Assembly: GCF_013375555.1 (NCBI RefSeq) | Contig: NZ_JABXWB010000005.1 | Span: 124,001-188,000 of the forward strand | DNA from: Sphingobium sp. EM0848 | GTDB taxonomy: Bacteria; Pseudomonadota; Alphaproteobacteria; Sphingomonadales; Sphingomonadaceae | Direction: 5' to 3' | DNA: 64,000 nt | Part shown: piece by piece, positions 8,135 to 16,333 of the stretch | Numbering within the stretch: position 1 is the stretch's first letter | How the letters are laid out: each line of letters opens with the position of its first letter | Position numbers and translations under genes: made by a program | Notes under the pieces: model-generated | The model's database searches: none | Told to the model about the DNA's origin: nothing | The model's input: only the letters and a program-made list of their open reading frames with translations

Positions 8135-8325
8135 GCGATGATGCCGCGCATCCGCATCACTGAACTGCTGCACGAGGTAGCGCAGGAAACCGGATTTCTC
8201 GCGGCGTTCACCAATCTGCGCACCGGCGAACCCTGTCCGAATGAAAACGCGATGCTCGCGACCATCCTGGCCGATGCCACCAATCTCGACCTTTCGCGCA
8301 TGGCGCAGCGGTGCGGGCCGATCGG
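8135..8325 (+). pseudogene. Tn3-family transposase fragment
   Basis: About 60 codons on the plus strand match the central conserved part of Tn3-family TnpA: MPRIRITELLHEVAQETGF, AAFTNLRTGEPC and ATILADATNLDLSRMA. Neither end continues as transposase. The surrounding non-coding stretch, roughly 7835-8432, contains no other recognisable gene and no complete Tn3 inverted repeat. This is a relic of a larger transposon. Confidence 0.75.
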
Positions 8326-8432
8326 GTCAGGTGATGCTGCACAAGAGGTTGAGCGCGGCGGCTGCCTCCTTCTCCGGGTTTCAGAGCAACATGGCCCTCG
8401 CCGTGTGCAACCGGGATCGTCGAGGGGCGGAT

Positions 8433-8840
8433 TCATGCTTCTGGCGGGCGAAGCCAATTCTCGATCCTGAGGCCGGGAACACGCGCGAACTCACGGACAT
8501 TGTCTGTCACCAGGGTGGCATCAAGAGCCAGCGCATGGGCCGCAATGAACATGTCGTTTCCGCCGATCGGCGTGCCCTGGCGCTCGAGGGCGGCACGGAG
8601 CGCGCCATAGTGGCAATCCGCATCTTCGCCGAGCGGCAGCACGGGAAGCCGCCTGAGGATGCCCTCCAGTTGTGCTGTTAGTCGTGCAGATCCCCGACGC
8701 TCAGCACCGAACCGCAATTCACCGGCGACGATAACGCTGGTTGCGACCGCATCGTCGGGTAGTTGGGTGATGCATGCGCCGATCACGCCCCCAGGATGCC
8801 GGATAAGATCCGACAGGATGTTGGTGTCGAGGAGATACAT
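8433..8840 (-). CDS. vapC: PIN-domain toxin VapC
   Basis: A 135-residue PIN-fold endoribonuclease, the toxin of a type II module. Acidic metal-binding residues are in place: Asp in LLDTNILSDL (residue 5), Glu in AGELRFGAE (about 42), Asp in GGNDMFIAAHAL (about 97) and Asp in VTDNVREF. VapC toxins usually cleave tRNA or rRNA at specific sites. The gene follows its antitoxin by 3 bases on the same strand. It is intact and of normal length. Confidence 0.93.
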   Translation of the reverse strand: MYLLDTNILSDLIRHPGGVIGACITQLPDDAVATSVIVAGELRFGAERRGSARLTAQLEGILRRLPVLPLGEDADCHYGALRAALERQGTPIGGNDMFIAAHALALDATLVTDNVREFARVPGLRIENWLRPPEA

Positions 8841-8843
8841 GGG

Positions 8844-9077
8844 TTAGAAGTCGACGGGCTCAGGCGGCGTATCTTCGATCGGTCCAAAATCGTCCTCGAT
8901 CGGCTCCAGGGTCGCCAGATAAGCGGCCAGCGAGAGTACCGGGGCGGGTTCGATGATGAGTCGATCTCCATCCTTGCGGATGATCGCATCTTCCCCCGGC
9001 AGTTCGAACTCGCGCGGGATGCGGACCGCTTGGCTGCGGCCATTCTTGAACAGTTTGACGTGGCGCTGGGCGTTCAT
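8844..9077 (-). CDS. vapB: AbrB/SpoVT-type antitoxin VapB
   Basis: A 77-residue antitoxin. The N-terminal swapped-hairpin DNA-binding domain reads HVKLFKNGRSQAVRIPREFE and GEDAIIRKDGDRLIIEP. The acidic C-terminal tail LEPIEDDFGPIEDTPPEP probably wraps the VapC active site. It precedes vapC by 3 bases. A perfect 10-base-arm palindrome (9089-9111) just before its ATG is the probable autoregulatory operator. The start codon follows AAGGAG. Confidence 0.93.
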   Translation of the reverse strand: MNAQRHVKLFKNGRSQAVRIPREFELPGEDAIIRKDGDRLIIEPAPVLSLAAYLATLEPIEDDFGPIEDTPPEPVDF

Positions 9078-9088
9078 GGCAACTCCTT

Positions 9089-9111
9089 GGCCTATGCTCT
9101 TAGCATAGGCC
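9089..9111 (-). promoter_or_regulatory. Operator-like palindrome of the first vapBC pair
   Basis: A perfect inverted repeat has arms GGCCTATGCT and AGCATAGGCC with a 3-base centre. It lies 12-34 bases upstream of the vapB ATG at 9077. AbrB-type VapB proteins, alone or with VapC, bind such palindromes to repress their own operon. The second vapBC module in this window has an equally perfect but unrelated palindrome in the same relative place. Confidence 0.7.
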
Positions 9112-9164
9112 GATGGGAATGAGGAGCGGTTTTGGAAGAGACGAATGGCTCAGGGCGGTCCGCC

Positions 9165-9990
9165 GTAAGCGCGCATTTCATAGCGCGGAGCTTACGGCGG
9201 CAGCGCGGCCATCGTAATTGAACTGGACGGTACCCCGCAGCGCGTGGCGCTTCAGTCGTGCCTTTTGTAGTTGAATGGCAGCAGATCGTCGATATCGGCG
9301 TCCAGGGAGCGCTGAGGCATTTGCGTGAAGACATGGCGTAGCCATGCGAGAGGTTCAACGCCGCAAGCGCGGCAAGTCAGCATCAGGCTGTAGATGACGG
9401 CACTCGCGCGTGCGCCGTCCACGGTGTCGCAGAAAAGCCAGGATTTTCTTCCTGTTGCAAAGATTCTGATATCGCGTTCGAGAAGATTGTTATCGATCGG
9501 CATTCTGCCATCTTCGACATAGCGTTTCAGGTATTCCCACTGATTGAGGGTGTAGGATACCGCATCACCAAGCTTGGTGTCGGGCACAACCTTGGGCGCG
9601 ATTGCATCGAGCCACGCCTTGAGTGCACCCAGGACCGGGACGCTATGTTTCTGGCGGAAGCGGCGCATGTAGTTGGCCTGCGTTTCCCCCTCTTCGGGTA
9701 TTTCGTCCCGCGCCTGCCTTTCGATCCGGTAGAGCTGGTCGAATAACTTGAGCGCCTGTGCGGGCGGCCCGCCTTGTTTCTTCCTCGCCTTGAGGGCGTC
9801 GGCAAAGCGCCGTCTCGCGTGGGCCATGCAGCCCAGATGTGTGGCCCCTTTCAGGGTGCACCAGGCCGAGTAGCCGTCGCTCATCAGGATGCCGCGATAG
9901 TCGCCAAGGAAGGCCTGCGGATATTCCTGTCCGCGACCGGGTTGATAGGGACTGTCAGGAATTTCGTGTGCGGCGAGGCGGTTGACCATC
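9165..9990 (-). mobile_element. Partial IS66-family element
   Basis: One terminus is recognisable as GTAAGCG at 9165, the usual start of IS66 inverted repeats, followed by the 3' part of the large transposase gene on the minus strand. The other end is cut where IS256-type sequence begins at about 9990. TnpA, TnpB and the N-terminal half of TnpC are missing, so it cannot move by itself. Confidence 0.75.
9252..9990 (-). pseudogene. IS66 transposase (TnpC) C-terminal part
   Basis: About 245 residues of the large IS66 transposase remain. Diagnostic pieces are FLGDYRGILMSDGYSAW (catalytic Asp region), GCMAHARRRFADALKARKK, VEDGRMPIDNNLLERDIR (catalytic Glu region) and GRKSWLFCDTVDGARASAV. The N-terminal 250 or so residues are absent: upstream of VNRLAAHEIPDSPYQPG the DNA becomes the 3' end of an IS256 transposase gene. 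The C terminus with its stop is normal. Confidence 0.85.
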
Positions 9991-10702
9991 AGGCCGTCAT
10001 GGCCCTGATGAAGCGTTCGCCGAAGAGCACGGCAAATTGAGCCTTCGCCATGTTCCACTCGCGCGGCGGCATTTTCCACTCTTTCTCCGATCGGTTCAAG
10101 ATCAGATAGAGAAGCTTGGTTGCCGCCTCATCTTTGGGGAAATGGCCCCGCGCACGAACAGCGCGTCGCAGCTTGGAGTTCAAGGCCTCGATGGCATTGG
10201 TGGTGTAGACGATCCGCCTGACTTCGTCGGGGAAGGCGAAAAATGGAATGACCTCGGGCCATGCCCGGCGCCAGCTCTGGCCGATGGCGGGATAGCGCTG
10301 TCCCCAGAAGCTCGCTTCGAAGGCCGTCAGCGCTTCCTCGGCGGTCGCGGCATCGACGGCACGGTAGATGGCCTTCAGGGCCGTCCCGAGCGCCTTGCGG
10401 TCTTTCCACGCCACGAAATCCATCGAGTTCCTCAGCAGATGGACAATGCAAGTCTGGACCATCGCTTCCGGGAAGACGGCGGTGATGGCATCGGGGAAGC
10501 CCTTCAGCCCGTCGACTACCGCCAGCATGATGTCCTCGACGCCGCGGTTGCGCAGTTCGTTCATGACGCGCAGCCAGAACTTGGCACCTTCATTTTGCTC
10601 CAGCCATAACCCCAGGACGACCTTGGTGCCGTCGGCCATGACGCCCAACCACATCGCAAACAACGGCATCTTTTGGACCTGGACCTGATCAAAAACGTAC
10701 AA
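9989..10702 (-). pseudogene. IS256-family transposase, N-terminally truncated
   Basis: The 237-residue open frame covers the C-terminal 60 per cent of an IS256-type transposase. It contains MWLGVMADGTKVVLGLWLEQ, LAVVDGLKGFPDAI (catalytic Asp), VQTCIVHLLRNSMDFV and YTTNAIEALNSKLRRAVR (catalytic Glu). About 170 N-terminal residues including the first catalytic Asp region are missing. The stop falls exactly where IS66 sequence begins, so the two remnants were joined by recombination or nested insertion followed by deletion. Confidence 0.85.
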
Positions 10703-10868
10703 AGTCGAGCTTAGACCACTCCATATACGTCGATCGCTCCGTCGATATGCCCGCTTTCAGCATGTGTGGCGATCGCGCCCAATGTCCGCAAGTGGTCACG
10801 TGCCGCTGGGCGGCTTGCTGCCGCAGTTGCCCTTGCCTCAACGGCTGGGCACGGTCAGCATACGCACC

Positions 10869-11327
10869 ATGCGGATTGAACCAGCCGAATACGAACGCCT
10901 GAGGTCTTGGCTCATGCAAATGGCCCCCAAGGTCTTTTCCCCTGATTTGTTGAATGCCGAAACCGATCCGATAGCTGTGCTTGACCGAATCGCATCGAAA
11001 TCCCTCGCTAAAGCAAGAAGCGGCTTGAGCATGGCCATTGGGGATATTGTCGATTTCACCAGTAGTTGGCCGGAGAGCCAAGTCTTGAAGTGCAACGACG
11101 AACTTTCCCATGACGGCTTGCCAACCCTAACCGAGATGCAAGCGCGATTTTCCAAGGTTGTTCAGCGGGCGGTCCGTCGAGGGCGGATAAAAGATGATGA
11201 GGAATTCTATGCCTTGCGGAATGCAGTCGCGCAGCCTGGTGCGGATGCAGCGATTTTGTGGCCGATGCTTGATGCCTACGAAGTTCAAGATGTGAGCAGG
11301 GGTCCGCATTCAAGAACAGATGCCTAG
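10869..11327 (+). CDS. Hypothetical protein
   Basis: A 152-residue soluble protein that I do not recognise. It starts MRIEPAEYERLRSWLMQMAP and contains KSLAKARSGLSMAIGDIVDF and LPTLTEMQARFSKVVQRAVRR. Composition is balanced and mostly helical, as in a real protein. ATG 10869 is chosen because upstream codons in the same frame give an arginine- and proline-rich stretch that looks non-coding. No strong ribosome site is visible. It lies between IS remnants and a GNAT gene on the other strand. Confidence 0.55.
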   Translation: MRIEPAEYERLRSWLMQMAPKVFSPDLLNAETDPIAVLDRIASKSLAKARSGLSMAIGDIVDFTSSWPESQVLKCNDELSHDGLPTLTEMQARFSKVVQRAVRRGRIKDDEEFYALRNAVAQPGADAAILWPMLDAYEVQDVSRGPHSRTDA

Positions 11328-11426
11328 CACATCTATGGCGTAGATTGGTCGTTAGATACCCAGACCGCATCGACAAATTCTGCACAAGAATGGTCGAGAC
11401 GGGTAATTGACCGAAGCGAAGCGTTG

Positions 11427-11924
11427 TCATTCCGCCTCAAAGCCTTTGTGGTAGGTAACCTCTCCCTCGCAGGGATCACCGCAAAGCAGTAGAGACTGAA
11501 AATATTCCGGTGGCACGTCGCCATAGCGAAGGGCATGGTTGCTGCTAAAGCCGAAACGGCTATAATAATTCGGCTCGCCGAGTACAACGCACCCTGACGC
11601 GCCACGGTCTTGCAGCAACTTCAATCCTTCCCGGATCAACGCGCTCCCTGTGCCTCTGCGCTGAACTTGCGGGGAAACCGACACCGGCCCCATGCCATAC
11701 CAGCCACCCCCATCACCAGCGATCAGAACAGGTGAAAAAGCGACATGACCAATAAGCATATCATCCTGTTCTGCGATGAGAGAAATAATCAATGCACCAG
11801 CGTCTCTCAATGCATCGACAATCGCTCCTTCGGTCTCATTACTGTGATCGATGCCTTTGAAGGCAGCTTTGATGAGTGATCGAATTTTGGGCACATCTTC
11901 GGACGTTTCGGGGCGGATGATCAT
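11427..11924 (-). CDS. GNAT-family N-acetyltransferase (YhbS-like)
   Basis: A 165-residue acetyltransferase with GNAT fold motifs: an N-terminal IIRPETSEDVPKIRSLIKAA, the strand DDMLIGHVAFSPV, the acetyl-CoA loop VSPQVQRRGTGSALIREGL and the C-terminal GCVVLGEPNYYSRFGF, which is typical of the YhbS group. The acceptor substrate is not predictable. It stands alone between unrelated genes. Confidence 0.9.
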   Translation of the reverse strand: MIIRPETSEDVPKIRSLIKAAFKGIDHSNETEGAIVDALRDAGALIISLIAEQDDMLIGHVAFSPVLIAGDGGGWYGMGPVSVSPQVQRRGTGSALIREGLKLLQDRGASGCVVLGEPNYYSRFGFSSNHALRYGDVPPEYFQSLLLCGDPCEGEVTYHKGFEAE

Positions 11925-12059
11925 CGTATCATTCTGGCGAGATCGTCAGCATACCGCAATAATTAATTCAATCGCCGGGTGGTTTCAGGAACCGGGCGTC
12001 AGCGGCGGAATAACCGAAACTGGTCGCTTGCCGCAGGGCTGCTTACCGCCTTTGCAAAG

Positions 12060-13658
12060 CTACCTCCGTTCGACCCTGCCCAGCTGCCATTTCCGCCACG
12101 CTGGCTTCCGTCCGCGGATGACGCGAGAGGCCTCTTCCTCGTGATCCTGTGGCGCCCCTAGGTAACCCGCAACAGTCTGGCCAGTTGCCCTGACGTCGTC
12201 TCGGAAGAGGAAGCCGGACACTTCGTGTAGCCACACCCGCCGGCCCATTCGATAGTACCAGCGGATAGCATGACGGATCTTGGGATCAGAATGCCAAGCC
12301 CAACGGATCAGTGCGCGCGGGCGCAACTGCACCACCGCTTCAATCAGCTTCACCCACAGGAAGAGCCGCCATGGCGGCATTCTCGTCATGCCCAGAACCT
12401 GATGTTTATAGTCCCACTTAGTCAGGTCGGATTGCACGACGGGCCGATCCTTCGCAATCCGGAAGAAGGGCGTCCATCGGTGTGGCGTGACATAGAGCGC
12501 CTGGATCTGGTCGGCGTCGTAGGAAATGAGCTGCCTGAGGCCGCGAAGCATGTCTACATCCGTCTGGTCGTCGAACCCCGCAACCCACGTGACCATGGAA
12601 AGGATGCGGCGGCGGCGGAGCAGTCGGATCGCTTCGCGGTCACTGGCTGTCGCCCCGCCCTTTCTGATAAGCCTCAATGTGGCCTCGTCCGTATTCTCCA
12701 TGCCCATCAGAAACCGCTCAAAGCCGGCCTTTTTGTAGAGGTGGAGGATGTCGGCGTCGCGGACAATATCGTCAGCCCGCGTTGACCCGACCAGAGTCAC
12801 CGATATGTCTTCGGCGATCAGCGCTTCCAGAAAGGCCTTCCATGGCTTCCTTCCAGCGCTGGGATTCTCGTCCGCGAAATTGAACACCTCCACGCCATGG
12901 TCACGATGGAGCCGCGCCATCTCGCGGGCGAGCAGAACAGGATCGCGGTGGCGCCAGCGCGTCCAGAAGCCTCGCTGGCCACAATAGTTGCATAGATGAG
13001 GGCATCCTCGGGAAAACTGGATCACGACCGCGCGCTTGCCGCCCCAATAGCTGTAACGCGCGTGGTCGATAAGTTCCCAACCCACGCGATAGGCGTCCAG
13101 ATCGGTGATGACGGGTGCTGCCTCGGTGGCGAGTAGCTCTCCAGCTTGCCGATAGGCGATGCCTGGCACCTCCCCCAATGGTCCGCCTTGCGCGATCGCC
13201 CGCATGAGACGGCGCGCCGTCTCTTCGCCTTCTCCCCGCACGATCGCCTGCACGTACGGTTCCTGAACGAGAATTTCGCGCCAAAAATAGGTTGGGTGAA
13301 CACCGCCGTAGACGATGGCTGCATGGGGCAGTGCCTGAGAAACGGCGGCAGAGACCTGAGAAATGATCGGGTGCCCAGATGATGAGCCCGAATGGCCGAA
13401 CAACACGGCGTCCGGGGAACGTCGAACGATTTCAGCAACGAGGTCGCCCAGCGGCATAGGTCCGAATTCTGCATCGATCAGTTCCACGCGGTGGCCATCA
13501 TCGATCAGGGGGCCGCCGACGCAGAGCAAACCAAAGGGAGGTAATTGCTCCCTTGGAATGCGGCTCCCGATCGCCGGATGGGGGATATTCACCAGAAGAA
13601 TATACAAATCAGCTATCCTCGGCCTGTATCGACCTCCGTCTGCCATGGTGCGGGTCAA
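12060..13658 (-). CDS. bchE: BchE-like B12-binding radical SAM protein (anaerobic Mg-protoporphyrin cyclase type)
   Basis: The 532-residue protein matches the architecture of BchE, the oxygen-independent Mg-protoporphyrin IX monomethyl ester cyclase. It has an N-terminal cobalamin-binding-like domain (about residues 18-150, with VLFGHSGSSSGHP and IVYGGVHPTYFW) and a radical SAM domain with the CxxxCxxC cluster in SRGCPHLCNYCGQRGFW (Cys219, 223, 226). BchE-type signatures include WRHRDP, GSTRADDIVRDADILHLYKK, MGMENTDEATLRLIRKGG and YVTPHRWTPF. A TTG after GAGGATAGCTGA (codon 18) could be the true start and gives the normal N terminus. No other bacteriochlorophyll gene is near, so its role here is open: a cyclase supplied in trans, or a related B12 radical SAM reaction. 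Confidence 0.85.
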   Translation of the reverse strand: MTRTMADGGRYRPRIADLYILLVNIPHPAIGSRIPREQLPPFGLLCVGGPLIDDGHRVELIDAEFGPMPLGDLVAEIVRRSPDAVLFGHSGSSSGHPIISQVSAAVSQALPHAAIVYGGVHPTYFWREILVQEPYVQAIVRGEGEETARRLMRAIAQGGPLGEVPGIAYRQAGELLATEAAPVITDLDAYRVGWELIDHARYSYWGGKRAVVIQFSRGCPHLCNYCGQRGFWTRWRHRDPVLLAREMARLHRDHGVEVFNFADENPSAGRKPWKAFLEALIAEDISVTLVGSTRADDIVRDADILHLYKKAGFERFLMGMENTDEATLRLIRKGGATASDREAIRLLRRRRILSMVTWVAGFDDQTDVDMLRGLRQLISYDADQIQALYVTPHRWTPFFRIAKDRPVVQSDLTKWDYKHQVLGMTRMPPWRLFLWVKLIEAVVQLRPRALIRWAWHSDPKIRHAIRWYYRMGRRVWLHEVSGFLFRDDVRATGQTVAGYLGAPQDHEEEASRVIRGRKPAWRKWQLGRVERR

Positions 13659-13686
13659 GGGATGATGAACATCTGAAGGAGAAACA

Positions 13687-14073
13687 ATGGAAAAATTGGA
13701 GGCCAGGCTGGTGCAATATCAGGTTCTGGCGGACCATCGCCTGCATTTTGGCAAGCTCTACTTCCTGGTGATCGCGACCAACCTCGTGACACTGACGGGC
13801 GCCACGGTGGCAATCGTGATCGCTCGGCCGGCATGGTGGATCGCCATGCGATTGATAGCGGGCATCGTTTTGGTGGGCACCGCCTTTGTTGCGCACCGTC
13901 TCCATCATCAAGAAGGGAGCTACGCTGCCGCGCTGCGGTCAATCGAAGAAGAGGAAGAATCCATGCTCACGCTTTCCAGCTCAGGCGGGTTCGGCGCTCG
14001 GCAGATTATGGTCGTTGCCCTCATCACAGTCGGTGTGCTGATATCCTGTGAGGCCGGTCGCCATCTGATTTGA
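13687..14073 (+). CDS. Small inner-membrane protein
   Basis: A 128-residue protein with three likely membrane segments: about 24-45 (LYFLVIATNLVTLTGATVAI), 50-70 (WWIAMRLIAGIVLVGTAFVA) and 105-124 (QIMVVALITVGVLIS). A cytoplasmic acidic helix with IEEEEESM lies between. A good GGAGAAAC ribosome site precedes the ATG. It is divergent from the bchE-like gene with only about 30 bases between the two open frames, so they may share control sequences. No family is recognised. Confidence 0.7.
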   Translation: MEKLEARLVQYQVLADHRLHFGKLYFLVIATNLVTLTGATVAIVIARPAWWIAMRLIAGIVLVGTAFVAHRLHHQEGSYAAALRSIEEEEESMLTLSSSGGFGARQIMVVALITVGVLISCEAGRHLI

Positions 14074-14464
14074 TTGGCCGGCTGGATCGCAGACCTACAC
14101 GATCGTCCCAACGTGCATACCGTCCGCTATCTTGGCGTCGACGTAGAAGACGCCCTCACTCTGGTCGGAGGCGTCGAAATTTGATCGGAGGTTCTCGGCT
14201 CGCTCCGTTCAGGTGAGCCGAGACCCTTCAGTTTCAGGTCACTCCCACCCGTGCCGGAGCGGCCGACTTTGGCGCATTCGTTCTGGCCGCTATTCCCCCT
14301 GCCGGAAAGCACAACATGTCAGGCAATCAGCGCTGAGTCAGGGGGCTTCGAGGCTGGGGCGATTTTCTCAGGGAACGATGGATGCGACGCGGTGAGGGAA
14401 TATCGCAGGAGACAAAGGTGGGCATTTGTGTTACAAGGTGCACATCTAGCAAAAGGAGCGCCAC
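14074..14464. other. Non-coding stretch with one inverted repeat
   Basis: No convincing gene is seen in these 391 bases. A perfect 9-base inverted repeat (TCTCGGCTC at 14193-14201, GAGCCGAGA at 14215-14223, 13-base loop) could end transcription from the membrane-protein gene, but no T-run follows it. The last 40 bases must carry the promoter of the toxin-antitoxin pair starting at 14465, whose ribosome site AAAGGAG is clear. Confidence 0.5.
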
Positions 14465-14734
14465 ATGGGTGCCAGCACGACAATGACAATCCGGGTGACG
14501 CCTGATCTCAAAGAGAAGCTCGGCCGCCTCGCGCACAACACGCGCCGCACTAAGTCCTACCTCGCGGCCGAAGCCGTCGAAGCCTATGTAAACCGCGAGC
14601 TTCAAATCATAGAAGGTATCCAGCGCGGGCTTACCGACATAGAAGCGGGCAGGGTCACGCCGCATGAAGAGGTGATAGCAAGGGCCGATCAAATCATTGT
14701 TGAGGCAAGGCAGAAGCGAGCCGCGCGGCAGTGA
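14465..14734 (+). CDS. Ribbon-helix-helix (CopG/RelB-like) antitoxin
   Basis: An 89-residue antitoxin. The N-terminal ribbon-helix-helix reads TMTIRVTPDLKEKLGRLAHN and RRTKSYLAAEAVEAYVNREL. The basic and acidic C-terminal helix around VTPHEEVIARADQIIVEARQ should bind the toxin. The stop TGA overlaps the GTG start of the toxin gene, a typical coupled arrangement. The ribosome site is AAAGGAG. Confidence 0.9.
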   Translation: MGASTTMTIRVTPDLKEKLGRLAHNTRRTKSYLAAEAVEAYVNRELQIIEGIQRGLTDIEAGRVTPHEEVIARADQIIVEARQKRAARQ

Positions 14735-15030
14735 GGCGTGTTGTCTGGTCAGATGAAGCGCGAGACGATTATTTCAGAATCCTTCGCCATATCGCCGATG
14801 ACGATCCAGATGCCGCTGAACGGGTTGTTCGTGCGATTGAGAAAACCGGGAATGCCTTGGGCGAGTTTGCGACTGGCTACCCTGGCCGCATCGGCGGCAC
14901 CTATGAGAAATCCGTTAGCCGGCTTCCCTTCATCATCGCCTATGCGCTGCGCGACAACGACACCGTTCTGACGATCCTCCATATCATCCACACCTCGCGC
15001 AACTGGATTCCCGACGAATGGCCGGAATGA
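14731..15030 (+). CDS. parE: RelE/ParE-family toxin
   Basis: A 99-residue ParE-like toxin. The fold signature is VVWSDEARDDYFRILRHIAD, the central ALGEFATGYPGRIGGTYEKS and the C-terminal strands RLPFIIAYALRDNDTVLTI and LHIIHTSRNWIP. It starts with GTG overlapping the antitoxin stop (GTGA). ParE toxins target DNA gyrase, while RelE toxins cleave mRNA on the ribosome; the lack of a clear RelE catalytic set and the IHTSRNWP ending favour ParE. A second, different parDE pair is at 23578-24128. Confidence 0.9.
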   Translation: MRRVVWSDEARDDYFRILRHIADDDPDAAERVVRAIEKTGNALGEFATGYPGRIGGTYEKSVSRLPFIIAYALRDNDTVLTILHIIHTSRNWIPDEWPE

Positions 15031-15167
15031 CAGAGTTCGATCCAATATGCTGGAATTGGCCTGATTGTCGGGCATGAGCGGTCGAGATGGCGATCTGTTT
15101 TCAGGTCAATGCTTGCCGTTTTAGGCTTAGTGACCTGATGGCAAGGCTCTGGTAATAACCGGCGATC

Positions 15168-15446
15168 ATGCTTGCCATAGTCCGCACATTCTTGCTTTGC
15201 ATCATCGTTCCTTGGTTGATCGCGCTCGTCTTTATAGTCAATCACCAAGGCATAATCGGCTTACCCTTCGCCATGGCAGCAGGCGTGATTGGAATAATTA
15301 TCACGCGACTGCCGAACCTTACCAAGGGCATTCTCACTATAATTTACCTGTGTTTGGCGTTCTTTGTCTTGGTCAATTATTCGGTGCGGATAGGTTGTGA
15401 TTATAATCCTTGCGAGCGCAACGAAATGGGGCAGCCGTTGGATTGA
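15168..15446 (+). CDS. Small membrane protein
   Basis: A 92-residue hydrophobic protein with three probable membrane helices: residues 5-24 (VRTFLLCIIVPWLIALVFIV), 29-46 and 55-72 (GILTIIYLCLAFFVLVN), ending with a short hydrophilic tail holding two cysteines. No family is recognised. There is no strong ribosome site directly upstream, so the start is uncertain. It lies between the parE-like toxin gene and a lipoprotein gene on the other strand. The 183 bases after it (15447-15629) show nothing recognisable. Confidence 0.5.
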   Translation: MLAIVRTFLLCIIVPWLIALVFIVNHQGIIGLPFAMAAGVIGIIITRLPNLTKGILTIIYLCLAFFVLVNYSVRIGCDYNPCERNEMGQPLD

Positions 15447-15629
15447 CCGAGGTGCCGTTACGTCCACATTCGGCGCCCCTGCCTTCCCCCTACTGTCGTC
15501 CGAATCTGGTCGGCTGCCGCCGAGCGGCTTTGTGTTGGGCCGGTCCGCAGAAAATAGTTCCATTTTGGTATGGATCGGGTGGCTTGGAGACTGGCCGCTT
15601 TGGGGCGGCGGGGCCGATGAAACGGACAT

Positions 15630-15977
15630 TCAGTAAGGGTGATACCAATAGACACCCTTACCCACAGGCGCAAAGCGGCCCTTTGGCTCCGGCAGTTCTT
15701 TGTCATTAGATGGGATGAAATAGCCCGAACCGCCATCAAAATCCGGCTTCATCAATATATCGACACCATCAGAAGAGATGGTGACGTTTTCTGGTTCTAG
15801 GCTCGCAATCGCTTGCGGCCATTGGCTTTTTGGCAAGACAACTGGAGATGTTGTTGCTCTAGTCAGCGTCCGCGCTTCGGAATGAACCGCCTGAAGTACA
15901 GATTGGTCGCGGGTTGGGCCAGAGCAACCTGTCGCCAGCAGTAGCATCATCAACGCAAGCTTGCCGACCTTCTGCAT
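15630..15977 (-). CDS. Small lipoprotein
   Basis: A 115-residue predicted lipoprotein. ATG 15977 is chosen because GAGGAGGGG lies just upstream and the resulting N terminus MQKVGKLALMMLLLATGCSG is a classical lipoprotein signal with the lipobox LATGC. The mature part contains SQWPQAIASLEPENVTISSD and ends FAPVGKGVYWYHPY. No named family is recognised; the length and ending resemble small periplasmic proteins often found in sphingomonads. It is monocistronic. Confidence 0.7.
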   Translation of the reverse strand: MQKVGKLALMMLLLATGCSGPTRDQSVLQAVHSEARTLTRATTSPVVLPKSQWPQAIASLEPENVTISSDGVDILMKPDFDGGSGYFIPSNDKELPEPKGRFAPVGKGVYWYHPY

Positions 15978-16303
15978 GGCGCTCCCCTCCTCAATCGGAC
16001 AAGATTGCCGACATGCCAGTCCGTCCGCAACCAAAACGCGGCATTTCTAATGCTTACGTCCAAAAATGGGACCTTCCCGAATGTCGGCTTCAGAGAGGCC
16101 GATCCAAGAAAGCCGCCATTCACAGCCCATAGGAGGTCTACAGACGGAGGGCGGCAAGCGCCCATCCGCCATAGGCGGCGCTTTCTGTCCTACCCAAAAC
16201 CGGTCATAAGTAAGCAGCCATTCTCCTGCTACCGCCAGGCCCGCACTCCAATATGGAGATTGTATAAAGCACTATCCGCCGAGACCGAAGTAATCTATTG
16301 CAT
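15978..16303. other. Intergenic stretch with a degenerate repeat
   Basis: There is no convincing gene in about 326 bases. The segment near 16066-16092 (GGGACCTTC, then GTCGGCTTC, then GAG) resembles a segment at about 38040-38072 in another non-coding stretch, suggesting a decayed repeat family. The right edge carries the control region of the AbiE operon. Confidence 0.4.
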
Positions 16304-16331
16304 GTCAGAAAAAGATATACTATTTTCTGAC
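16304..16331 (+). promoter_or_regulatory. AbiE operon operator overlapping its -10 region
   Basis: Perfect 9-base arms GTCAGAAAA (16304-16312) and TTTTCTGAC (16323-16331) flank a 10-base AT-rich centre that contains TATACT (16316-16321), a good -10 hexamer. The abiEi ATG is at 16334, so a transcript starting about 7 bases after TATACT would have almost no leader, and no Shine-Dalgarno sequence fits between. AbiEi antitoxins are known to bind inverted repeats in their own promoter. The -35 element is not clear. Confidence 0.6.
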
Positions 16332-16333
16332 GC

